A stretch of 64,000 nt of DNA. Origin: Otatea glauca. Taxonomy: Eukaryota; Streptophyta; Magnoliopsida; Poales; Poaceae. The DNA is taken from NCBI GenBank assembly GCA_036346275.1, contig CM070719.1:35679591-35743590 (forward strand), written 5' to 3'. Under the pieces are notes generated by a model. It had not been told where the DNA came from and ran no database searches. It saw only the letters and a list, made by a program, of their open reading frames with translations. The position numbers and the translations under genes are program-made. Of this stretch, positions 1 to 12,300 are shown piece after piece. Numbering within the stretch: the stretch's first letter is position 1; every line of letters begins with the position of its first letter.

Positions 1-158
1 AGCATGTGACTAAAGTTTGCAAATATGTTTTGCAAATTATTAAAGTTCATGCATAGATCATTGCTAGACTCAATTAGAGATCCTTAGTATGCATGTGGTG
101 AGCTTTGTTTAATTTAGTCTCTCATGCATATTCTTTTATACCTTTGTACTCTTTGTCG
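1..158. other. Unassigned left flank of element A
   Basis: AT-rich sequence with no ORF or repeat that I recognise. It is the left target flank of element A. Its natural continuation is position 13049 onward, on the far side of the insertion, where copia-like LTR sequence is found. Confidence 0.5.
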
Positions 159-163
159 TTGTT

Positions 164-3100
164 TGTAACACCATAATTTTTGCTCTAATTTAAAATTTGA
201 AGTATTTTTTATTTTTGAGAAATTTTGGAAATTTATTGAAATTTATTTGGAATTATTCAAATATAGCCTTTCTTGAAAACAAATTAAATAAAGGAAAAGT
301 TTTTGCAAAGTTTTATTGAAAATATTTTAATGGAGTTCCAAACATCTCAAAGTATTTTCCAGAATTTTTCTGGAATTTTTCAGATATTTTTACTACTTTC
401 TTTGGCCAAAACTAATTTCCTGAATTATTTTTTTATTAGAAAAGGATTTAAAAATCCCGAGCGATGTGTCAGGCGAAATCGTTAGCGGCCCGATCTTGTG
501 CTCAGCCCAGCTCGTGACTCGCCCACGCAGCCCGCCCGCCGAACCCCTAGCGCCGCCTAGCTAAGCCGTCCGTCCGGATCGCGCGCTGTCGTGTGCCACG
601 TCGCCCGTGCGCGTGAGCCTTCGGATCATCGCCACACGAACGCACAGGATCGCGCCACGTCGCTTCGTCCCCACGAGATCATCGGAGAGACGTGGGCGTT
701 GATGGCCGTGACTTTCGCCGACAGTTTCGCGCACGTCGAGGCAGCCCTTAAGTCCCCATTGAAGGCGTCGTGCAGAGGCCTTCGCTCCACATCTTTTGAC
801 TCCTCGCACGCACGCCGAGACTCCCTCTAAAGCCCGTGAGAGCTCGCCGTAGTTTCCTTCCTTCGCCACCGTTGTTTTTGCTTCCTCCCATCATCGTCCG
901 AGCTGCTCCGCCGTGCTCCGACCCCTTCTGAGTTCACCGGCCGGTGCATCAGTGGACCACTTCATCACGCGGAGAAGCCCCGGTGCGCGCGTTGCGCGTC
1001 GTCTTCATCCTCTCGGCAAGATCTGGGCCACCGTGACATCGTCGCTGCCCGAAGCCGTCCACCGTCCGATCGCCGCCCGAGCGCGCAGATTCATCCATGT
1101 CGCCAATCAGCGGTAATCCTCATCTTCACCCCTCACCGTTAGATCTAATCAGCGGTCTAGATTGCCGATTAGTTTCACGATTAGTTTATTTGATCGTTAG
1201 ATCTAGATCGTAGGGTTTATTTTTTACCGCGTCGCGTAAAGGTCACTGCCGTCGGATGCGCGCCGGCTGCCTTAGGTTGTGCGGCGTGTCGCGCCGCGAT
1301 GAGGCTAGAGCCGATAGCCTTGGCTCATCGCGGCCGTCCGTTTGAATCGGCGGATGAGATCGCACGATGCATCGGGCGATCTGTGTTGGCGCGTGTCGCG
1401 CGAAACCGAGGAGTCGCCGCCGTTTACGTCGGCGTCACCGAGATGTCGTGACCGTTCGATCTGGATCCAAGGGTCACGGTGAAGCCACGTGTTGGCTCGC
1501 GGTAGAGGTGAGCGAAAAGTCGCATGAATCTCGGCCGTTCGTTTTAAATCAGAAGGACGAGATTGAATCGAGTTTCGGCGATTAGTTTAGCGCCGTGTGT
1601 CGCGTTGGGATTGGCTGCGAGCCGTCGCTGACGCCACGGCTTGCGTCACCCGATGCACGAGCACAGTGCCGCCGGTCCACAGTGGACCAGAGCCAACCCG
1701 TGGACCCAGCCCATAGACCAGAGCGACGTGGCGGCCTGCAGGCGTGCGCGTGTCGAGATGACGTCAGCGATGACGTCATAAATATTTTTTTATATATAAA
1801 AATATTTCGACCGAAACTCATTTCTGTGCTGACGTCATAAATGCGAATTTCCAGTGTAAAAATATTTTAGAAAAATCGGATTTTCTTAATTTCTGTATTT
1901 TCAGATTTTATTCAAACTTCAAATGACTATAACTTTTGCATTTTAACTCGGATTTGGATGATTCAAATTTCTAAAAATTTATAACATTATGAGCTATTTA
2001 ATGGTGAATTTTATTTGAATTTTTGAGGTCATTTAGTCTTCTGTATTAGTTATTTATTGCATATTTTGTTTATGCAGCGTGAGCGCAAATTTGGCGGAAA
2101 GTTTAGAGGAAGATTTCGTCGCTCAAGACCAAGCTTCGGAACAAGACCAGCAACTCTTTGATGGCAAGTGATGCTTTGATCATTTTGATCCCATATTTTA
2201 AAATGTAATTTATGCTTTGAAACTATGCATGATAATTATTTAAAATGAAATTAAATTGATTTGGGATAATGTAGATAATCAACCCATTTTGTTATGCCAC
2301 CTTGAATTATTAATTGTATGCCCTAAACCATTGTCACCCTAACTTTGATTATATTAGTTGGATGCTAATATTGTGCCAACACGGGAGGCTAGACCGTGAG
2401 TAGATGCTTAGCCTTGCAACGAATCATGAGTGATCTTTCAGAAAAATGCTACAATACTGACTAAAGACATATTGAATGTATTTTGAAAAGTGGTGTGATC
2501 ATGCCATATGATGAGATTGAGGTACCGCGACTGTGTGGTTCCGTGCCGATGTTGAGTTATTCTTGGCATGTGTTGCACAATAATCAAGCTGGGTGGGAAA
2601 AGATTTAGGCGGGGCAAGTGGCAAGAGGTCGTGTGCTGGTAGGCTGTGTGGCATTGGGTTGATGAGTGATGTGAGTCTGTGTGCCACATTGGGTGTGTGC
2701 CCTTGTTGAGTGTTGGAAGTCTTGCCTTGGTCGATTAAGGACTTCACCTTGCAAGCCTTTGATCCGAGTCACCCGTACAACCACATATGCGATATGGGAC
2801 AGACCTAGTTGACTAGGGTTACGATATCTTTCCTCGATACCTCGGGGTGACAGTACACGGGGTGTATCTGTATGGGGAGCGTGCACGTGCTCTGACTTGG
2901 TGCCCATCCAACGGTGATTGGCGGTCCTATACTTGGTGTGTGTGAGGAAGTGATAGTGAAGGCAATACGGAGAGGTTCTTTGGTTAAAGTAGAAGTTCTG
3001 AAAAGCTTTGTTGCGGTCAATCACTGTGTGGTGAGCGGTGTATCTTGTGGGTAAAGTGTACAACCTCTACAGAGTGTCAAAACTATTGAATAGCCGTGCT

Positions 3101-3776
3101 CACGGTATTGAGCATTGCTCGGGATTCTGATCGAGGATAGATTTTCATAAACAAAATATGGGAAGGGTGGTGTGTGCCAAGTGTTAAAATGGCTATTAAA
3201 GTGTGTCGAGAATCTTCGAAGAAAAACCATTTGAAGAAATTAGTATTACTTATATCTGTTTCAATGCTTTAATCTAATTAAGATATTGGTTTAAAATTGT
3301 TGTTTGATGCAAAAGAACCATTTAAGCCAACCCTTTGGAATAAGTTTTGCATATAGTAATAGCGCTGCATTTTGTGCATTACTTGTTGAGTGCCTTGTGT
3401 ACTCACCCCACCTTGCTTATCAAACCCAACATCAGTGGAGAGTCTACACCAGCATGGGAGGAAGAGTACATCGAGGATGCGAGCAACTAGGGGGCAAGCC
3501 CAGTCGGTTGCCTGTGGCAAGATGAAGGCTTCCACGACCTTTTATTTATGTTCCGCTGCTATTCCTTTACTTTGAATAATGTAAGCCCTGTGTGGCTGAC
3601 TTATCTTTAAGGAGACTATAAGGTCGTACAACTCGGTTTATATACATGTTTGCACTATTTATTCTTATATCTTCGTGAATGTGCATGATGTGCAACCTGT
3701 ATGATTGTGTGTGCTAGCGTGATCTGGGTAGCACAGAATACACAGAGGGTCCGGAATTGCGAACAGGGTCCCGACA
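164..3776 (+). repeat. 5' LTR of element A
   Basis: A 3,613-bp LTR matching 9382-13043 from end to end. It has an AT-rich start, a GC-rich centre (about 470-1770), an AT-rich block with promoter-like motifs (1750-2050), and a 3' half without coding content. Compared with the 3' LTR it lacks 22 bp between two copies of GCTGACGTCAT (near 1829) and has many small changes at CAG/CTG sites. ORFs inside the GC-rich part are compositional and are not annotated. Confidence 0.95.
1757..1803 (+). promoter_or_regulatory. Candidate LTR promoter: TGACGTCA octamers plus TATA-like tract
   Basis: Palindromic TGACGTCA occurs at 1759-1766, 1771-1778 and 1830-1837. A TATA-like tract (TATATATAAAAATA) lies at about 1790-1803. 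TGACGTCA is the core recognised by plant TGA-type bZIP factors (established knowledge). The 3' LTR has the octamer at 10979, 10991, 11049 and 11071, again around a TATA-like tract near 11012. Promoter use is inferred and the start site is unknown. Confidence 0.5.
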
Positions 3777-3781
3777 GGAGG

Positions 3782-3793
3782 TGGTATCGAGCG
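3782..3793 (+). other. Primer-binding site (tRNA-Met type) of A
   Basis: TGGTATCGAGC starts 5 bases after the LTR end. The usual plant tRNA-Met primer site is TGGTATCAGAGC; element G carries TGGTATCAGAG at 34310. The missing base sits in a CAG, so it may be one of the systematic CAG errors seen across this element. Confidence 0.85.
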
Positions 3794-3965
3794 GTGGTGT
3801 AGGACTTGACCCTAGTTTGGTTGTGCCTAGGAGGTTAAAACTATTTTCTAAAAGACCTAATCAACTTGAGCAAGAATATCAAAGAAATCTCGACTTATCT
3901 CTTCTCCTTATTCATACCTATGCGAATTTTTATTATTCTCTGTTTAATTTAAACAAGGTTTATTT

Positions 3966-4690
3966 TGGCGGATGAGGATGATCCATACCTATGGAGAGCG
4001 CACGGAGGATACGCCGCGGAGTTATGGCGTATGATGCGATTGCTCGGAGGTTTTGTGACCAGCAGTATCGAGGACTTGATGTATGCAGGCGTGCCAGCGT
4101 CACGGGATGTCAAGATCACGATGTATGCTCGGGAGAGGACGAGGCGAGCCGTCCTATCTACATCACGGTCGGAGGTCTTCTTTTGAGGTCGGAATCCGAG
4201 GCGGGCGCGTCGAGCGATCGGCAGATTGCCGCACTTACTCGTAGAGTTGGAGGCACCGTCTTTCGTCACCATCGCGTCGAGACAATCGTTTGGAGAGGAT
4301 GGAGCTTGTAGAGGAGGGCGCCACTATCACCCACTGGCGAGTACGTCATCGCCCGGAGGATGCCTTGGGCGAGACGGTCGGGAGTTGCAGAGGACCCGCG
4401 CCGAGGTCACGAGGCGAGATCCGGTGCGGGAGGGCTTAGCTCACTCCATGCGAAGATCCAGGAGTTGGAGATGGCTTTGTATGGACCCGAGCACTGAGCG
4501 ATCCTGGAGTTACGATCGGATCGGAGGAGCAGGAGAGAGAGGCACCGGTCACGAGAAGAGCAGCCTGGACCCGGTAGTCGATGGGTTCTTTGCACCAGTG
4601 CGATGAGGTCACGAGACCGGTTGCCCGATGCGAGCACCCACGGTGTATGCTCCGGGGGAGCCGCAGCCGGGTTGGCTCGATGAGTGATCG
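3966..4690 (+). pseudogene. Pre-gag ORF of element A (unknown function)
   Basis: The leader between the primer site and gag holds a coding-like stretch, broken by frameshifts, that is shared with element D. The start reads as ADEDDPYLWRAHGGYAAELW. The middle part, about 4090-4200, is related to D 58930-59060. The end corresponds to the coiled-coil and acidic region that is open in D at 59064-59450. Some plant Ty3 elements have an extra ORF ahead of gag; this one matches no family I can name. No ATG is certain: the first ATG in the region (3972) is in another frame. Disruption may be partly a sequence-quality problem. Confidence 0.5.
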
Positions 4691-4963
4691 AGTATAGTGT
4701 CGAGACTCGAAGGTTGAGTCGCGTCTTTTTCTTCAGAGTCACCATTAGGTGTGAGTCGTCATGGGTTCCTATGTTTGCTTACTTGTTCTGGTTGTGAGTG
4801 TCTCGTATGCGTTGCATTGCCCTTAGGCACTTGTGAGCAACCATACTGCTTTATATTATATCAATAAAGTGGCTAAATAATTTAAGTTACACCTGTTTCC
4901 CCACATAAATTCTTCTACTTGTCTATGCTTTCTTCTTTTCTTAACCTTGGAAGCTTGCAGCGG

Positions 4964-6110
4964 ATGGTGAGGACACGTGGAAATGTTGGAGCCAGTGAAG
5001 TGGAGCTAACCAGCGGATAACGAATGAAGAGCCGATTCCTCAACCGCCGCAGTCGATATGCGAGAACACAGGAGCCTTCTTGTTGCCGGACTCAACTTAT
5101 GAACACGATGGTTCAAACCATGCGTGAGATATCCAACCAAGCTGCTGCGAATGTTCAAGCTGGGGTAACCATGGACCACACCCATACTCAAGGTTGTCGG
5201 AGTTTATGAGAACCCGTCCACCTACCTTCTCAAGCAACGCCAATCCACGGAGGCGGACGATTGGCTAAGGACAATTGAAAGGAAGGCGCACATTACCGGT
5301 GTGTAGGACATGAGAGGTACTCTATGCCTCTCATCAACTCGAAGGACTGCCGCAGAATGGTGGGAAAACCTGCGCGACTCATGAGGACCCACAAAGTATC
5401 ACGTGGGAGAATTCACCTCGACTTTCCACCATTACCATGTACGAGGGTATCATGGATCTTAAAAGGAGGAATTAGGAGCCTCAAGCGAGGTGGCGATCGG
5501 TGGCGATTACGAACAAATTCACCCAACCGCACGCTACGCACGGAGGGCGTGGCTACGGATAAGGCCGCACAATCCCGCTTCATGAAGGGATTGAATGCGA
5601 GGCTACAGTGGGGTGATCACCCACACATTCCCGACTTCCAAGAGCTAGTTAACAAAGCTCTTATCTTAGAGGACAAGCGTCGAGAGTTGGATGACAGAAG
5701 CGAGAATGGCGCAACAAGGAGGTCGTCGGGGCGCAGAGGCAGAGGGCGGCACCCCAGCAGTTCATTCGGTACTAGCCGGAGGCAATGATAGGGCACCACT
5801 GCCGCAAATCGCCGATGGGTCGAATGTTCGAGACTCGGTAAGCGTGGCACAAGCGGAGGAACCTCTCGGCGGTGGGAAGATGTTGCTATCATTGCAATGA
5901 AATGGGGCATTTGCCAACAATTGCCCTAAGAAGGAGGTGTCACCCGGTCCGCTTTAACACTGGGAACACACGGCAAGGACTCCGCGCCAATCGTGAACGC
6001 GGGGCATCAACAAGCAACAACTCCATCCCAAGGAACCGCACGAGGCCGAGTCAACCACATTACGACGGATGAAGTCCGAACACCACGGATGTTGTCTTGG
6101 GTAAGTTCTA
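4964..6110 (+). pseudogene. gag of element A (capsid and zinc knuckle), frame broken
   Basis: The start is the ATG at 4964 (MVRTRGNVGASEVEL), just after a CAG-rich junction. Downstream pieces carry the Ty3 gag signature seen more fully in D: FMRTRPPTFS, then DDWLRTIERK, then an LKRR region. The zinc knuckle reads CYHCNEMGH at about 5880-5910, but a missing T in a TTT run shifts the frame before the final cysteine, which D keeps. Gag would assemble the cytoplasmic virus-like particle. The fragments together match D almost throughout, so the ancestral gene was recently intact. Confidence 0.75.
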
Positions 6111-6119
6111 GTAAACTCG

Positions 6120-9100
6120 ATACCACCATTGTTTTATTTGATTAGAGCCGCATTCTTTTATTTCCGAGATTTTGCTGTTCAAAATGATATGGAAATAGTG
6201 AATCTTAAATGTGTGCTCATAGTCAATCCTGGATCGAACTCCGATCTAAAGTAGGATGTTCAGGGTAAGACTAATAATTAATGGAGTGGAGTTCTAGCGA
6301 ACTTAATCGTCCTTAATACCCAAACCTTGGATGTTATCACGGGAATGGATTAGTTAACCAAACACAAGGCGATCTTGGATGCGGAAAAAGAGTCATATCG
6401 ATCGAGAGCCGGATGGAAAGAAGATTGAGTTTGAAGCAAAATCGGTGCGGGAGGGACAATTGATGGTCAACGGCATGAAGATCGACTTAGAAGAAGTGCC
6501 CATAGTCAATGAATATCCGGATGTTTTCGGAAGATTTACTCGAATGCCGCCAGATAGAGATATCGAGTTCGTGATAGAGTGGTTCGAGGACAGCTCCCAT
6601 AGCTAAGAGACCTTACAGGATGTCCACAGAGGAATTGGTGGAAATGAAGAAGCAAATTGAAGAAGCGCTGGAAAAAGGATTTATAAGACCTAGTTCATCG
6701 CCGTGGGAGCACTGTCCTATTCGTCAAGAAGAAGGGCGGAGTTTTAGGATGTGTATAGACTATCGTGCACTCAATGATGTGACGATAAAGAATAAGTATC
6801 CTCTACCGGGATCGATGATTTGTTTGACCGATTAAGAGGAGCAGAGTCTTCTCAAAATTGATCTCAATCGGATACCATCAATTGAAGATCCGATCGAGAG
6901 GATATTAGAGGACCGCATTTTCGTCAAGATATGGGCACCGCGAGTTTACTGATGATGTCCTTTGGTTTGACAAATGCACCGGCATATTTCATGAACTTAA
7001 TGAATAAGGTGTTTATGGAATACTTGGACAAGTTAAATCGTCGTATTCATAGATGATATCCTTATCTATTCCAAGACGAGAGAAGAGCACGCCGAGCATT
7101 TGAGGCTAGTCCTTGAAAAGTTGAGGGAGCAACAGTTGTTTGCAAAATTTAGCAAATGTGATTTCTGGAAGAATAAGGTTGAATTTCTTGGACACATAAT
7201 GACTGCAGCAGGAGTTGCGGTAGATCCAAAGAAAGTGGAGATGGTTCTGCATTGGAAGCAACCCAAGACGGTAACCCAAATCCGTAGTTTCCTTGGAATG
7301 GCGGGGTATTACCGTCGATTCATCGAAGGATTCTCTACGATTGCGAGACCTCTTACGCAATTGTTGAAAAAGGAAAAGAAATTCTTATGGACGCCTGAGT
7401 GTGAGAAGAGTTTTCGGGAGTTGAAGAGGAGATTAACATCGGCACCTGTACTAGTTTTACCTGATGTCCATCAAGGCTTCGACATCTATTGTGATGCATC
7501 GCGTCAGGGATTGGGATGTATGTTGATGCAAAATAGGAAGGTAATCGCCTATGCATCGAGGCAATTGAGACCACACGAGGAGAACTATCCGACCCATGAT
7601 TTGGAATTAGCTACCGTAGTACATGCCCTAAAAATATGGCATCATCATCTCATCGGAAATAGATGTGAAGTGTATACTGATCATAAAAGTCTTAAGTATA
7701 TCTTCACGCAAGCTGACCTAAATATGAGGCAAAGAAGATGGTTAGAGTTAATCAAGGATTATAATATGAGAATTCACTACCACCCTGGTAAAGCCAACGT
7801 GGTGGCAGACGCCTTGAGCAGAAGAACCACAGTGTAAATATGCTGATGGAAACAAGTCAGGCAGAATTGTGTAAGGAATTCCGAAATCGAATCGAAATAG
7901 TACGGAAGGATTCCTAGCAACCTTGGAAGTAAGACCTACGGAAGATCGGATCAAGGAAGGGCGGAAAGATGATGATAAGATCAAAAGAATTAAGGGCAAA
8001 ATGGATGAAGGCAAAGCAAAAGATTTCAAACTGGATGAACAAGGTATTATGTGGTTTAAAGAGCGCATTTGTGTGCTTAGAACAAAAGGAGTTGAAGCGA
8101 TTAACTCGAGGAGGCTCATGACTCCAAGTACTCAATTCATCCAGAAGTGCGAAAATGTATCAAGATTTAAAGGAAAGATTTTGGTGGCCAAGCATGAAGC
8201 GGAAAGTCGCGAATACGTTGCATTATGTGACATATGCCAAAGAGTCAAAGCTATGCACCAAAGGCAGCGAGGCTATTACAACCCTTAAAGATACGAATGG
8301 AAATGGGAAGAAATTGATATGGATTTCATAACCGGATTTCCCGAGCATAAAGTGGATATGATTCGTATGGGTCATAGTGGATCGCTAACCAAAGTGGCAC
8401 ATTTATCTTGGTAAAGACCACTTATTCAAGACCGGTTAGCGAGAACTTTATATGGCACGGATCGTGCGCTTGCGGAGTAATCGAAGAAGATAGTATCGCA
8501 TGAGGTACCCAATTTACCTCCATTTTGGGGTAAGCTACATGAAGCGATGGGAACTCGTTTGAACTTGATCTGACATACCATCCGCATGACGGATGGGCAA
8601 GCGAGAGAGTCAATCGGATATTGGAGGATATGTTGAGGGCATGTGCCTTAGCATATTCCACCTCATGGGACAAGTGTTTGCCTTATCTTTGAGTTTAGTT
8701 ACAACAACGATTATCGAGCGAGTTCTGAGATGTCTCCATTTGAAGCTTTGTATGATCGGTCTGTCGAACACCATTGAATTGGAATGAGACAAAGTGACGA
8801 CATGTTTTGGACCGGACATTCTTTAGGAAGCGGAAGAACGGATCATACGATCGGGGAAAGATTGAAGATTGCACAATCAAGGCAAAAGAGTTATCTCGAC
8901 AACCGTCATGAGGAACCGAGCTTTGAACCGAAGATTTTGTGTATCTTAGAGTAACGCCACTCAAAAGTCGAAGGTTCCATGCAAAGGAAGCTCGCACCTG
9001 ATATGTCGGACCATTCAAGATCTTGAGCCGCAGAGGTGAAGTTGCTTATCGATTGGAGTTACCACGTCTTTGGCAGGAGTGCATGATGTATTTCATGTAT

Positions 9101-9336
9101 CAAAAGCGAAGAAGTGTCTTGAGTGGGAAGAGCAAACACTTTTGGAGGCAATTGAGCTGCAAGAAGATCTGACTTACAAAGAACATCCGATGAAGATTCT
9201 GGACGTAATGGACAGAGAGACAAGGAACAAGTCAACACGTTTCTGCAGAGTTCAGTGGAGCAACCACTCGGAAAGTGAAGCCACGTGGGAACGTGAAGAA
9301 GATCTGAAGAAGGAGTTCCCTAACCTATTTCTATAG
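6120..9336 (+). pseudogene. pol of element A (PR-RT-RH-IN-chromodomain), frame broken
   Basis: Pieces in order: protease remnant (about 6130-6420); reverse transcriptase from YPDVF and MPPDRDIEF (about 6515) to the FIDDILIYSK catalytic box (about 7045); RNase H in an open 7100-7837 stretch with YCDAS, HDLELA and TDHKSL; integrase with the CDICQRVKAMH part of its zinc-binding region (about 8230) and a D,D,E-type core; and a C-terminal open stretch 9070-9336. That last part (VHDVFHVSKAKK, then FCRVQWSNHSESEATWE) fits a chromodomain, which in chromoviruses guides integration. It ends at 9336, shortly before the polypurine tract. Many frameshifts fall at CAG/CTG positions where D keeps the frame, so they may not be genuine. 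Confidence 0.85.
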
Positions 9337-9368
9337 ACAGCCCTGAATCTCGGGGACGAGATTCTGTT

Positions 9369-9379
9369 AAGGGGGGAGG
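9369..9379 (+). other. Polypurine tract of A
   Basis: The tract AAGGGGGGAGG lies two bases before the 3' LTR start. This is the usual second-strand primer of LTR retrotransposons and confirms the LTR boundary. Confidence 0.9.
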
Positions 9380-9381
9380 TT

Positions 9382-12300
9382 TGTAACACCCTAATTTTTG
9401 CTCTAATTTAAAATTTGAAGTATTTTTTATTTTTGAGAATTTTTGGAAATTTATTGAAATTTATTTGGAATTATTCAAATATAGCCTTTCTTGAAAACAA
9501 ATTAAATAAAGGAAAAGTTTTTGCAAAGTTTTATTGAAAATATTTTAATGGAGTTCCAAACATCTCAAAGTATTTTCCAGAATTTTTCTAGAATTTTTGG
9601 ATATTTTACTACTTTCTTTGGCCAAAACTAATTTCCGAATTATTTTTTATTAGAAAAGGATTTAAAATCCCGAGCGATTGTGCAGGCGAAATCGTTGGCT
9701 GGCCCGATCTTGTGCTCTGGCCCACTCGTGACTCGGCCACGCAGCCCCGCCGCCGAAACCCTAGCGCCGCCTAGCCCAAGCGATCCGATCCGGATCGCAC
9801 GCTGTGCGTGTGCCACGTCGCCCGTCTTGCGTGAGCCTTGGATCATCGCCGCCGAACGCACAGATCGCGCCACGTCGCCGTCCCGCGAGATCATCGGAGG
9901 CGTGGCGTTGATGGTCGTGACTTCCGTCGGCCGTTTCGCGCACGTCGAGGCAGCCTTTAAGTCCCCGTTGAAGGCGTCGTGCAGAGGCCTTCGCTCCGCA
10001 TCTTTTGACTCCTCGCACGCACGCCGAGACTCCCTCTAAAGCCCGTGAGAGCTCGTCGTAGTTTCCTTCCTTCGCCACCGTTGTTTTTGCTTCCTCCCAT
10101 CGTCGTCAGAGCGCTCCGCCGTGCTCCGACCCCTTCCTGAGTTCACCGAAGCCAGCTGCATCGAGTGGACCACTTCATCACGCTGGAGAAGCCCCGCAGC
10201 GCCGCGTTGCACGTCGTCTTCATCCTCTCCGGCAAGATCTGCGCCACCGTGACATCGTCGCCACCCGAGCCGTCCACCGTCCGATCGCGCCGAACGCACG
10301 ATTCATCCACGTCGCCAATCAACGGTAATCCTCATCTTCACCCTCACCGTTAGATCTAATCAGCGGTCTAGATTGCCGATTAGTTTCACGATTAGTTTAT
10401 TTCACCGTTAGATCTAGATTGTAGGGTTTATTTTTTTCTGTGCGGCGTAAAGGTCACGGCCGTCGGATGCGCGGCGCGCCTTGGATTGTGCCTCGTGTCG
10501 CGCCGCGATGAGGCTAGAGCCGATAGCCTTGGCTCATCGCGGCCGTCCGTTTGAATCGAGCGGATGAGATCGCACCGTGCATCGGGCCAGTCTTGTGTTG
10601 AAGCGTGACGCGCGGAAACCGAGGAGTCAGCGCCGCCGTTTCTGTCGACGTCACCCGAGTAATCGTGACCGTTCGATCTGGATCCAAGGGTCACGGTGAA
10701 GCCACGTGTTGGCTCCGCGGTAGAGGTGAGGCGAAAAGTCGCATGAATCTCAGCCGTTCGTTTTAAATCAGAAGGACGAGATTGAATCGAGTTTCGGCGA
10801 TTAGTTTAGCGCCGTGTGTCGCGTTGGGATTGGCTGCGAGCCGTCGCTGACGCCACGGCTTGCGTCACCCGATGCATGAGCACAGTGCCGCCGGTCCACG
10901 GTGGACCAGAGCCAACCCGTGGACCCAGCCCATAGACCAGAGCGACGTGGCAGCCTCTGGGCGTGCCACGTGTCGAGATGACGTCAGCGATGACGTCATA
11001 AATATTTTTTGTATATAAAAATATTTCGACCGAAACTCATTTCTGTGCTGACGTCATCATGACGCGATGCTGACGTCATAAATGCGAATTTCCAGTGTAA
11101 AAATATTTCAGAAAAATCGGATTTTCTTAATTTCTGTATTTTCATATTTTATTCAAACTTCAAATGACTATAACTTTTGCATTTTAACTCGGATTTGGAT
11201 GATTCAAATTTCTAAAAATTCATAAAATTATGAGCTATTTAATGGTGAATTTTATTTGAATTTTTGAGGTCATTTAGTCTTCTGTATTAGTTATTTATTG
11301 CATATTTTGTTTGTACGCGTAGACGCAAATTTAGCGGAAAGTTTCGAGGAAGATTTCGTCGCTCAAGACCAAGCTTCGGAACAAGACCAGCAACTCTTTG
11401 ATGGCAAGTGATGCTTTGATCATTTTGATCCCATATTTTAAAATGTAATTTATGCTTTGAAACTATGCATGATAATTATTTAAAATGAAATTAAATTGAT
11501 TTGGGATAATTTAGATAATCAACCCATTTTGTTATGCCACCTTGAATTATTAATTGTATGCCCTAAACCATTGTCACCCTAAGTTTGATTATATTAGTTG
11601 GATGCTAATATTGTGCCAACACGGGAGGCTAGACCGTGGGTAGATGCTTAGCCTTGCAACGAATCATGAGTGATCTTTCGGAAAAATGCTACAATCGACT
11701 AAAGACATATTGAATGTATTTTGAAAAGTGGTGTGATGATGCCATATGATGAGATTGAGGTACTGCATGACTGTGTGGTTCCGTCATCGATGTTGAGTTA
11801 TTGCTGGCATGTGTTGCACAATAATCAACTGGGTGGGAAAAGATTTAGACTGGGGCAAGTGGCAAGAGGCTGTGTGCCTGGTGGGCCTGTGTGGCATTGG
11901 GTTGATGAGTGATGTGAGTCTGTGTGCCACATTGGGTGTGTGCCATTGTTGAGTGTTGGAAGTCTTGCCTTGGCCGATTAAGGACTTCACCTTGCAAGCC
12001 TTTGATCCGAGTCACCCGTACAACCACATGTCCGATATGGGACAGACCTAGTTGACTAGGGTTCTGATATCTTTCCTCTGATACCTCGGGGTGACAGTAC
12101 ACAGGGGTGTATCTGTATGGGGAGCGTACCTGTGCTACGGCTTAGTGCCCATCCAACGGTGATTGGCCGATCCTATACTTCGACTCTGTGTGAGGGAAGT
12201 GATAGTGAAGGCAATACCGGAGAGGTTCTTTGGTTAAAGTAGAAGTTCCTGAAAAGCTTTGTTGCGGTCAATCACCTGTGTGGTGAGCGGCTGTATCTTG

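Noticed and set aside
2438..3575. Several 60-150-codon ORFs in the 5' LTR of A
   Set aside because: They lie in the LTR, differ between copies because of small indels, and show no protein features.
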